This document shows, piece after piece, positions 19,940 to 28,490 of a DNA stretch of 64,000 nucleotides. Made by a program: the position numbers and the translations under genes. Position 1 is the first letter of the stretch. Each line of letters starts with the position of its first letter. The notes beneath the pieces were generated by a model. The model was not told where the DNA came from. It was given only the letters and a program-made list of their open reading frames with translations, and searched no databases. The stretch comes from Henningerozyma blattae CBS 6284. Its lineage: Eukaryota > Ascomycota > Saccharomycetes > Saccharomycetales > Saccharomycetaceae. The stretch covers positions 310,001-374,000 of the forward strand of contig NC_020191.1 in assembly GCF_000315915.1 (NCBI RefSeq), in the 5' to 3' direction.

Positions 19940-21523
19940 ATGGTCACATTGAACAAATTATTTTTAATATCCATACCATTATGGAATGTAGCACATTCCC
20001 AATTGGCAAACCCCAATGATTATTTCAATGAAAACGATGATAATAATACAACTTCCTCGAATACACCAAGGCTGCATGGAACCACTTCAATATTAGCCCC
20101 GACTTCCTCTACACAAACTTCAACTAGCGTGGTGTTGCCCTCAACAACAATTATAAACCCAATCCCATCTTCTGCATTTTCATCTTCGACAGATACAACA
20201 AGTATATATTCACCCTCTTCAGAGTCCTCAACTTCAATTCGGCCTTTGGTACCCTCTTCTTCATCTTCTACCACAACTACTTTTACTCCATCCACTAGTT
20301 CCTCTACTTCTACAACCAGTACAACTAGTGTTATATCGTCATCTTCATCAACAATAATAATATCATCATCATCAGTGTCATCTATTTCTTCTTCTGCAAC
20401 ATCAACATCATCTCTATCATCGTCAGTTGATCAGACCTCCTCAACTGGGTTTACATCTTCCCTATCAAGCTCATCATCAATTTCTACAAGTTCATCTAGC
20501 TCCAGTGCTTCACATTCATCGTCACATTTTTCATCAGATACCACTCAGGTGAAAGATTTGAATAATTCCACTTCAACTTCTTCAACATATTCAAGTTCAT
20601 CTACTTCTAGATCATCATCTTCCATTTCTTCATCTACATCACCATCTTCTTCACACTCAAAAAGATTGACCACCTATGAATCTAAAGCTACATCCACTGA
20701 ACCAAGAACTATCACTAGTATGGTTCATGGCTCACAAATTGTTTCTGTTTATAATGTAACAGTTACATATACTGCAACTACCACTTCTGATCTAGGTTCC
20801 AATTATAAAAGTAACAATCATCATGGTCTAACAAAAAAAAATAGAAATATCGTCATTGGTGTTGTTGTTGGGGTCGGTGTTCCTATTCTTTTAGCCATTG
20901 CTTTATTCTCATATTTGTTCTGTATTAAATCTAAAAAGACCGATTTCATTGATTCCAATGGTAAAGTTGTTACTGCATATAAGGCGAACATTTTTACAAG
21001 CTGGTGGTATTCTCTATTGGGTAAAGATATCAGTAATAAATATGAAACAAATTCTCCATTAGGAACTGATATTGGTGTCTTAGATGCTACCGCAGATTTT
21101 GGTGGTAGTGCTAGTAGTTCATATGATGAAGATTTTTCATCTTTATCATTAGATTCTAGTAATGCCAATAGGAATAGTAGTCCAAACCATGGCAGTATAT
21201 CAAGAAACGGTACTCGTTCTACAATTGATCATGATATATTTAGAAATATCAGTGGTGCTGGTGAGAAGAGTTCCTTAGGTATAGCTAACAAATCAACAAC
21301 AGATATGGAAGAGACGTATAGTTTAAATGGCGATGATTTGGAAGATATAGTGATACCAAACAATAACATGGTAAGTCCAACAACTTCAACAATGAGAAGT
21401 CCGAATACAACATCAGTTTTAGATCCAAATAATAACCTGAGAAATAATGTTCATAATTTCAATAAAAACAATAGCAACAATCATGATAATTACAGTGGTG
21501 GATTAAATGCAAGAAACTACTGA
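19940..21523 (+). CDS. MID2: Mid2/Mtl1-type cell-wall stress sensor
   Basis: Mid2 and Mtl1 are single-pass plasma-membrane sensors that activate Rho1-Pkc1 cell-wall integrity signalling through Rom2. The 527-residue product has a signal peptide (about 1-20), then a heavily O-glycosylatable Ser/Thr-rich ectodomain with long serine runs. A conserved juxtamembrane stretch follows ([18 protein letters not shown]), then a transmembrane helix at about 304-326 ([19 protein letters not shown]) and an Asn/Ser-rich cytoplasmic tail of about 200 residues. Length is closer to S. cerevisiae Mtl1 (551) than Mid2 (376), and serine-run expansion can mislead. S. cerevisiae has the pair on chromosomes XII and VII; only one is seen here. 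The next gene-coupled tRNA-Asp and RPS25 match the chromosome XII (MID2) order. Confidence 0.88.
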   Translation: MVTLNKLFLISIPLWNVAHSQLANPNDYFNENDDNNTTSSNTPRLHGTTSILAPTSSTQTSTSVVLPSTTIINPIPSSAFSSSTDTTSIYSPSSESSTSIRPLVPSSSSSTTTTFTPSTSSSTSTTSTTSVISSSSSTIIISSSSVSSISSSATSTSSLSSSVDQTSSTGFTSSLSSSSSISTSSSSSSASHSSSHFSSDTTQVKDLNNSTSTSSTYSSSSTSRSSSSISSSTSPSSSHSKRLTTYESKATSTEPRTITSMVHGSQIVSVYNVTVTYTATTTSDLGSNYKSNNHHGLTKKNRNIVIGVVVGVGVPILLAIALFSYLFCIKSKKTDFIDSNGKVVTAYKANIFTSWWYSLLGKDISNKYETNSPLGTDIGVLDATADFGGSASSSYDEDFSSLSLDSSNANRNSSPNHGSISRNGTRSTIDHDIFRNISGAGEKSSLGIANKSTTDMEETYSLNGDDLEDIVIPNNNMVSPTTSTMRSPNTTSVLDPNNNLRNNVHNFNKNNSNNHDNYSGGLNARNY

Positions 21524-23060
21524 TCGTTCAGATCCACATAAAATATAATTGAAAATTTTAATTTCACCATCCAAATATATTATTCTTTCCTTTTTTAATT
21601 TTTTTTTACTGAAAAAATGTCCATTTTTTCCTTTTGTCATTTTGTATTTACATCACAAATCTTCATTTCATTTTATTTTTTACTTCATACATTTTTGTAC
21701 ATTCATTTTGCCTTTTAATCCACTTGGAGATTCTTTTCTCTTTATTCCACCTCTTTTGCATGGCTTTTTATTTGGCTTTAAACAATATATTTTCGCCACT
21801 AATAAAACTTAGAGCAAGCATGCAAGTAACTTCCCATACCAAAAGTGAATGCCCTTCATTATTATATTATATATATATATTTCAACACAATCCCTTTAAT
21901 TCCACTAGAAACACTTTATCTTCACACCCCTCTTTAAGTAGATTATTATTTCTTCTTTAATAAGTTTCTACTTTTAATTTTATTCTTCTTTTTTTATATA
22001 TATATTTAAATTATACTTTATAATAAACCCATATCCACAATAAAAATCAACAATTTTATGTATATTCATATACATTCGTACGCATACATATATATTTATA
22101 TAAATTTAATAAAAAGGTGCAAACATTATAGTATCCAGCTGATTTGAAAGAATCGTGGAAAAATATAATATAATCTGAGATTTCTCAGGTATCGCTATAA
22201 AATAATCTAATAGTTGTTCGAAAAAGTTCACTGAAACAATAGTTAGTTATACTGATAATTAATAAGTTTAAGAATTTTTATTTGAATTTGAAAAACATAT
22301 ATTGAAAAATATGCAATTATGGTTTCTAAAATCAGTTCTCAAATAACAGCATTGGGTAAACAAAAAAACAAAACAAAACAAAACTGGATCTTTACATAGC
22401 TAGATACAACTATATATATTTTTAATAAAGTAAATTAGAATAAACCACATTTTTTAAACATTTTTCTTAAAGAAAAAAAAGTCACCACTTTTTATAATAG
22501 TTTTTTAATACATACAAAAAAATTGTTAAGAGGACAATTACTACCTGATACAATATCTTGAGTGGAATGTTCTAAATAAGAAAGGGATTATATCTTAATT
22601 TATATATCGTACATTTAGAATCTATAAGTAAAGTTCTGGCTTAATCGTAAGTTAGCCTCACTTATATATACTTGAAAACTGAATGTCATTATCATATCAT
22701 TAGGATGATGTGTGTATTTCCAAAATAGTCATTATCAAGTATTGGATGATTAAAAGAATCATGTTGGCAAAGGTTGCTAACAAAAAAAAGAAATAAATAA
22801 GAAATGAGTTATTTAGATATAGGAGTATGACACAAGCAATAGTTTAGTCCTCCTCTTTCGTATATTTATTAAATATCTTCAGAAGGAGAACTTTGGTAGA
22901 CTCTAGATATAATCGAATCCTTGTTAAATAGAGAAGATGCAGCACTTATGCAGGTCTCGCAGAATGAAGGAGTCATACAATTCAATAATATGCTGGAGTA
23001 TTATTGTAGTATTGCAGTATTGAGTTATCGGAGTTATTTTAAATCGCCATGTGATTAAAA
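21524..23060. other. AT-rich intergenic region, no gene seen
   Basis: Fifteen hundred bases of AT-rich DNA between MID2/MTL1 and tRNA-Asp. The frames that remain open encode Phe/Ile-rich low-complexity peptides, not recognisable proteins. No LTR termini were found. Confidence 0.5.
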
Positions 23061-23132
23061 TCCCCGATAGTTTAATGGTTAGAATGGGCGCTTGTCGCGT
23101 GCCAGATCGGGGTTCAATTCCCCGTCGAGGAG
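23061..23132 (+). tRNA. tRNA-Asp (anticodon GTC), acceptor mismatch
   Basis: A 72-nt cloverleaf with anticodon loop TTGTCGC, T-loop TTCAATT and discriminator G. The body matches yeast tRNA-Asp. The acceptor stem TCCCCGA faces TCGAGGA, which leaves C4 opposite A69 unpaired. No intron. TTTTTTTT follows at 23137. S. cerevisiae also has a tRNA-Asp gene between MID2 and RPS25B, as far as I recall. Confidence 0.94.
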
Positions 23133-23159
23133 ATGATTTTTTTTGGAAAATTATTGAGA

Positions 23160-23167
23160 TCACGTGG
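23160..23167 (+). promoter_or_regulatory. RTCACGTG element downstream of tRNA-Asp
   Basis: ATCACGTGG begins 27 bp after the tRNA-Asp 3' end, past the T8 terminator. Confidence 0.7.
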
Positions 23168-23573
23168 GTAAAATTATTGTTGTTTGCATCAAGTATATCA
23201 GACTATTGAGTAGAATTTTTTATTGATTTTTTTTTTTCTTTTTTACAAAACTTAACGTTCCAAAAATATCTAATTAATTTCTAAACCTAATTTATTTTTG
23301 TTTTAGTTCATAATGCTTTTCCTTAAACAATTGCATTGCCAAGCTTCCGTAAAAAAGGGGCGAAGAGACAATGAATCTATAAAACCATATAGAAAAAGCA
23401 ATTATATGTAATATATAATAATATAATACTAACAGAAAAGAAATTAAAATAACGCTAAAAATATAATTTGATTTTTATTCAAATGATTGTTAGCAAAGCT
23501 ACTATCAAAATTAGCTAATACATTATTAACCTTACAATACTCTAGGAGAGAGTTTTATTACAGATATTACACA

Positions 23574-24557
23574 ATGGCTAATACTATTAAGGTTATTAGA
23601 AAGAGAACTGCAAAATCCAAAATAGATCCTTTAAGCAAACAAAGACTCATCTGGTTGGCAGGTCATGCAGTTACTCTAATCTTTGGGACTATATTTAGTA
23701 TAATGTATTTTCATAAAATTTTATTCTTTTTCAGATACTATAATTGGAGGTATTTATTTTTAATAAGATACTCAAAGAAAAGAAATTTGGAGAGAAATAT
23801 ACTTAAAAAATTTATTGAACGATTCTTAACTACAATAATTTATAAACTAGCGTTAATAGGGTTTTTTACAAGTGGGGTTATCACATTGAAACAAGATTGG
23901 GATGGGTTAAACCCAACATGGTATGATTTACTGAGCTCAGAAAATTTCCAATATTTAATGATTACTACCTTATGGATTTTAACACCAAACAATTCCTTTT
24001 ACAGAATCTTACCCTTTTTACTTTTAAGTTTTATGCATCTTAGATATCATGACTTTGAATTTACGATTCCTTTACGACCTAAATCTACTAATCCAACTAC
24101 TAAGATTCCCACCGTTAAAAAGGACTCGAACTCAGAACAAAGTAAGAACACCCCCAAAGAGACTCCACAATCCATACCCAAAACAGGATCACAAGAAGAT
24201 ACTAAAGAAAAATTGAATATAGCTGCAACTGAGGAGGAACAAATTAGTTTAGATAATTATCATCTCTTAGATTTCATTTCGTACTGTGAGATTGCAGTCG
24301 TCATATCATTACTACTAGATTCATTCTTAATGCAAGATGGTACTTCTGGTTTTTGCCTAATTATATATTTGGGGATATACTGGTTAAGGCTACAATTTTC
24401 GCAATATGCCCAAACTGCTATATTAAGGGTATTGACGAAGTTTGATAGATTTATTCCAGCACATTATGTTAAATATTGGGAGGAGACGAAGAGGTTTGTC
24501 TATCATAAATTAAAGGAGAATGAAAAACGTAAAGAGATGTTAACCAAACGTTCTTAG
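23574..24557 (+). CDS. PER33: Second Pom33/Per33-family membrane protein
   Basis: The 327-residue product is homologous to the gene at 1241-2077. It shares the N-terminal KVI-K pattern, LIWLAGHAVTLIFG, the almost identical NPTWYDLLSSENFQ block, and the C-terminal FLMQDGTSGF-L-IYLGIYWLRL segment. Hydrophobic segments lie at about 24-46, 87-103, 118-135 and 225-265. It differs by about 45 extra hydrophilic residues (Thr/Lys/Ser/Glu-rich, about 170-220) between the third and fourth hydrophobic parts. The start is the ATG at 23574 (MANTIKVIRK), matching the paralogue; there is no earlier in-frame ATG. In S. cerevisiae POM33 and PER33 lie far apart; here two members are 21.5 kb apart. Which is which is a guess. 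Confidence 0.8.
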   Translation: MANTIKVIRKRTAKSKIDPLSKQRLIWLAGHAVTLIFGTIFSIMYFHKILFFFRYYNWRYLFLIRYSKKRNLERNILKKFIERFLTTIIYKLALIGFFTSGVITLKQDWDGLNPTWYDLLSSENFQYLMITTLWILTPNNSFYRILPFLLLSFMHLRYHDFEFTIPLRPKSTNPTTKIPTVKKDSNSEQSKNTPKETPQSIPKTGSQEDTKEKLNIAATEEEQISLDNYHLLDFISYCEIAVVISLLLDSFLMQDGTSGFCLIIYLGIYWLRLQFSQYAQTAILRVLTKFDRFIPAHYVKYWEETKRFVYHKLKENEKRKEMLTKRS

Positions 24558-24739
24558 TCATCAGATCATGTGCATAAATAATCATATATTTAACAGTTAG
24601 CTACAATGCAGTTTATTTTTTTTTTTTAAATATTTTTGTTAAAGTTATATACCACTTGTTAAACGTTATAATTATAGTAACTATAAATTGATGACTTTTG
24701 ATTACAAAATGTTAATAATATATAATTAAATTAATTAAT

Positions 24740-25066
24740 TTATTCAGAAGCAGTAGCTCTGGTGTAAATAGCTTGTTTGGAGTGCTTGGAGATTGGAGTA
24801 ATGATACCCTTAGCTTCTAAATCTCTCAAAGCGACTCTGGCCATGGAACCACCAATCTTTAATCTATCAACCAAGATAGAGACAGAGACGTATCTGTAAG
24901 TTGGGACTTCCTTTAAGATTCTGTCGTATTTTTCTTGGTCTAAGATGACAGCGTGAGCGGCCTTGTCCTTGTGGGCCTTCTTGGACCACTTCTTCTTGGA
25001 CTTCTTACCACCAGCCATAGCGGCAGCGGCTTTAGCAGCTTTAGACAATTGTTGCTTTGGAGGCAT
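24740..25066 (-). CDS. RPS25: 40S ribosomal protein eS25
   Basis: The 108-residue protein is full length for yeast eS25, a 40S head protein near the E site that is needed for some IRES-driven initiation and other non-canonical initiation. It has the Lys/Ala-rich N-terminus ([20 protein letters not shown]) and then the winged-helix-like body ([40 protein letters not shown]). No intron, as in S. cerevisiae RPS25A and RPS25B. An ACCCTAA motif (Tbf1-like) occurs about 165 bp upstream at roughly 25229-25235. Position between MID2/tRNA-Asp and NUP2 matches RPS25B (YLR333C). Confidence 0.97.
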   Translation of the reverse strand: MPPKQQLSKAAKAAAAMAGGKKSKKKWSKKAHKDKAAHAVILDQEKYDRILKEVPTYRYVSVSILVDRLKIGGSMARVALRDLEAKGIITPISKHSKQAIYTRATASE

Positions 25067-26491
25067 GTTTAAATGTTATCTATATCACGGTGATTTTCCA
25101 ATTAATAATAAAAAAATCGTACTTGTTAGTAAAATATTACTCCTTTTTTTAATAGTAAACGACTATAAGCTTGAACTTTAGCAATAACTGCCAATATTCA
25201 AACAATAGCTATCATCCATTTGGTACACATACCCTAAACTAACTGGTTCGGTTTGATTAAGAGTCTGTCATTGGGTTGTAGGTTTGTTAGTGTGTGTTTT
25301 GTATATTGTGGATTTCACCAATATCCAATGCGAACCATCTGATTTCTCACAGTCAGCGATACTCTCCTCCATACTTTTCCTCTATGAAAAGATAGCCAGT
25401 GAACTCTGTTTGAATTTTCTGCCCAGAGAGAAAGGAAATTTCTTCCTAGAGTCCTTCTCTGCACTGGGGCGTTCTCACTAGAACCTTTACCGAGATAGTT
25501 TTTTTCCCTGCTTGTCTAATTTTCTCTTCTTCAGATGGTTTTCTTTTCATATTGTGTGGGTGTGTGGATGTCAGCAGTCATGAAAAAATGTTATTTTTTT
25601 TTTTTCGAATTCGGAGTTTTTATATTCTTGAAAAATAAAGTGAATACCTAAATGATGCATATTTCCTTATTTGGAGATAACATTCTCGAATTTTTGGCTG
25701 CCCTTTATTTTAAGAATCGTTTACTTATATTTCATAACATAGCATTACAGTTTATATCATAAAGAGTATTTAATATAGTAAGACGAAACAAACATGCTTT
25801 GACTTCATGCATGATTATAATTATTCAATTCAATTGTGCCATTTTTTATATTAATGATCAAGATACTTACTCTATTATATAGCTCCAAACCAATAAACGT
25901 TTGATTTTTACTTGATTTAGTTTATTTAACACAGAAATGCATAGTAATGATGATTTCTAAGAGATGTTGAATAGATAGGGGAATCACTATTATGTGGTAT
26001 GCATCGTCTTTACTTTTCAAAGAAATATTAGGTGACTCTTGTATCTTCTTTTTCTTTCTCTAAAGTTCGGTATATATAGTATACCTACTGTCTACCATCT
26101 ATAAAACACAGCCGTAATTATCATATTTTATGGTTATTTTGCCTTTTTTTCTGACGTTGTTGCGTATCTTTTACCGCCAGTAAAAGTTTAATATCAATGC
26201 TATTTTTTCAAATGATTAAGAAAGTAATAAGTACACTATATCAAAGAAAGTATGACTTTAATGCTAAGAGGTAAAGATCTTTACTTACTGGCAATAAAAT
26301 ATAATTATCAATATGGCGAGCTAGTTAAATATCGAAAAAAATAATAAACTCTTTATATTGTTAAAAAATTACTACTTTATGGCAACAGCCTATGGTATAA
26401 TCTTCACTTAAAAAGACTGAGTTATATTATTTTGCGACTATTTGGCTCAGTAAACTTTGTTGAAACATAAGAAGAAAGTACAATACGTATG
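25067..26491. other. Intergenic region upstream of RPS25
   Basis: No gene seen. It contains one Tbf1-type ACCCTAA motif close to RPS25 and then AT-rich DNA up to the minus-strand tRNA-Pro. Confidence 0.5.
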
Positions 26492-26499
26492 GCACGTGA
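26492..26499 (-). promoter_or_regulatory. RTCACGTG element downstream of second tRNA-Pro
   Basis: On the tRNA strand the sequence is GTCACGTGCC. It begins 29 bp past the 3' end of tRNA-Pro, beyond its TTTTCTTTTTT terminator. Confidence 0.7.
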
Positions 26500-26528
26500 C
26501 TTCAACCAAATATTTTTAAAAAAGAAAA

Positions 26529-26616
26529 GGGGCGAGCTGGGAATTGAACCCAGGGCCTCTCGCATATTTGTGTCGAACAACCCAAAGCGAGAATCATACC
26601 ACTAGACCACACGCCC
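26529..26616 (-). tRNA. tRNA-Pro (anticodon TGG), with intron
   Basis: The exons are identical in sequence to the tRNA-Pro at 8519 (GGGCGTGTGG..., TGCGAGAGG..., CTCGCCC plus C). The intron is 16 nt at 26565-26580 and unrelated to that of the other copy apart from size. It lies divergent to tRNA-Glu 1.3 kb away, with three solo LTRs stacked in between; the nearest starts 18 bp from its 5' end. Confidence 0.96.
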
Positions 26617-26634
26617 TTCCTTTTGTTGAGAATG

Positions 26635-27056
26635 CGTTGTAGTAGTCTCAAAATGATACTAATAATACTACAAGGGCTTAGGGTTTACACAAACCTGAAC
26701 TATTCTTGAGTTATTGGACTTTTACACTAAAAGCTAAAGTACCACTTGTACTTAAAAAATAACTTGTTCTTCTTATAACTATAAAATTAATATGACCGAG
26801 CTATAAACTTATGAATTCTTGATGGATAAGTAGCCCTATTTATACGTTTTCAAATAGAACTATTTATCCTGAATATTGGTTTATTAACTTGTCAAGCAAT
26901 TGCACAATTGCATGATATTATGACTCATAGCCATATAATTGCGTGAACGCACGACTGTACGATTGTATGACTCGTAGTCATCGGATTACGTGATCGTTTG
27001 CTTAAAACCTAAACTTGAGAACATTACTTTTTATTGTTTAGCATATGTATACAACA
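26635..27056 (-). mobile_element. Solo LTR, family A, copy 2 (inverted)
   Basis: A 422-bp inverted copy of the LTR at 6085-6506, highly similar throughout. The terminal base pair next to tRNA-Pro has changed (CGTTGT instead of TGTTGT). Flanks are GAATG and AAATT, so there is no matching target duplication. The other flank (AAATTAAT, then family B) is the same junction as at 6077-6084. The position 18 bp upstream of tRNA-Pro is that of a Ty3-type insertion. Confidence 0.88.
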
Positions 27057-27064
27057 AAATTAAT

Positions 27065-27487
27065 TGTTGTAAAACCGTCTAAACGCCGTCGCCTTTCTCG
27101 TAATACTTACAAGAAATCAGTACAAGAGAAGCCTCGAGAGGACAGATCAGCTGACCACAGCTGAGAAACAACTATTCAGCAGGCGTGGAACATCAACTGT
27201 AACCACTGAATCCGCACCTACTTCTGGTTTGTCTAGGATACCTATTAGTAAGAATGACACCCAGGTTTCAATGAGTGTACCGTATCTTGTAACTATGGAC
27301 CCAGAACTGTCCAGCTCTAAAGAAGTATATAAAGAGCATGTATAGATCAATATACTATTATATACTACATAGCGAAGAACGAAGCGGAGATACAATAATC
27401 TTGTGTAATACAATCTGGAACTACTGATCTCAGTACCATCCGAACTCTGAAATATCACCCTTGCCCTGTCAGTCTCGTATTACAACA
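27065..27487 (-). mobile_element. Solo LTR, family B, copy 2 (inverted)
   Basis: An inverted family-B LTR with intact TGTTGTAAAACC and CGTATTACAACA ends, more diverged than copies 1 and 3. It is joined to family A through AAATTAAT, exactly as in the 5.7-6.5 kb locus. On its other side AAAAT separates it from the family-C LTR. No 5-bp duplication matches across it. Confidence 0.85.
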
Positions 27488-27492
27488 AAAAT

Positions 27493-27907
27493 TGTTGTAG
27501 ACGAGATCGACTTTATACTCATCTACAAGTTGATAACTAGAAATTATACACAACTCCGAGCAACTGCTAGTTACATACCTGTGAATATCAGTTCGACGCA
27601 TAATCTCTACTAGTTAGCCAGCATTACTCAAAATGAGCACTCCTACCCTTGTAAGTAAGTTTATAAACAATCCAATTAAAGTAAAATGGAAAAGCTGGCG
27701 TTGACCTTTGAAAAGTATTTAAAGGCCAGCTTTTCGAGACTTAAGACATAAATTTATAGTTCTTTTATATAGTTATTTAGTTTAAGAAGAACAACAATTA
27801 TATTCGTAAGTTCGAAGGATTAACTGGTGTTAAGTTAATAAGATTGTTAAGTTAAGTTTTTGGTAGTTACTATTAAGTGTATCGTACTCCTAAGTTGGTT
27901 TACAACA
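27493..27907 (+). mobile_element. Solo LTR, family C
   Basis: A 415-bp element from TGTTGTAGACGAG to TTGGTTTACAACA. Flanks are AAAAT (27488-27492) and AAAAC (27908-27912), a 4/5 match suggesting a mutated target duplication. The segment AATTTATAGTTC...AAGAAGAACAA resembles the corresponding part of family A, so the two are related. It ends 17 bp upstream of tRNA-Glu, at the Pol III start-site distance typical of Ty3-like elements. Confidence 0.82.
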
Positions 27908-27924
27908 AAAACATCAAATAATAA

Positions 27925-27996
27925 TCCGATATAGTGTAACGGCTATCACATCACGCTTTCACCGTGGAGACCGGGGTTCGACTCCCCGTATCGGAG
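27925..27996 (+). tRNA. tRNA-Glu (anticodon TTC)
   Basis: A 72-nt cloverleaf with acceptor TCCGATA/TATCGGA, anticodon loop CTTTCAC, T-loop TTCGACT and discriminator G. No intron. TTTTT follows at 28003. It lies upstream of NUP2. From memory, S. cerevisiae has a tRNA-Glu(UUC) gene and an LTR (the dubious ORF YLR334C) in the same RPS25B-NUP2 interval, so this is probably an ancestral tRNA position. Confidence 0.97.
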
Positions 27997-28023
27997 CATT
28001 TCTTTTTGCAACTCACGTCTATA

Positions 28024-28031
28024 TCACGTGA
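28024..28031 (+). promoter_or_regulatory. RTCACGTG element downstream of tRNA-Glu
   Basis: ATCACGTGACC begins 27 bp after the tRNA-Glu 3' end, beyond the TTTTT terminator. The same ten-base context occurs after tRNA-Arg. Confidence 0.7.
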
Positions 28032-28490
28032 CCTTTTATAATATTTTATCCATATATTCCATCATAATTAATAATACTTTAAGAATTGAAACTTTTATAT
28101 TTTATATTTTATATTCCTTTTTTAATTACTTAGTTACTTGAATAGGCACTCTTAAATCTATGATAACGAATCTTTAAATTAAGCGATCACAGATGAGGTA
28201 TATTTTATGCTTGTTGAAAAATTAGAAATAACGAAAAAAAAGAAAAAAATAAAATATGTAAACAGAAAAATTTTGGATATCGATTTTTCAAACAAAAAGA
28301 GTAAATAACTTTAATCATTGCTTATATAGCAATTCATTTTAAGATATACAAGATAAACTTGAATAGTTTTATTCATCAAAACAAATTAAAAATAAAAAGA
28401 TAAATATAAGTTTTGCCAACTGAAAGAAATTAAAATACTTCGAAAACTGTACAGAAAATACCGATCCACTTACAAATAAAATTATCTACA
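28032..28490. other. NUP2 upstream region
   Basis: AT-rich promoter region without a gene, rich in poly(dA) runs just upstream of NUP2. Confidence 0.45.
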
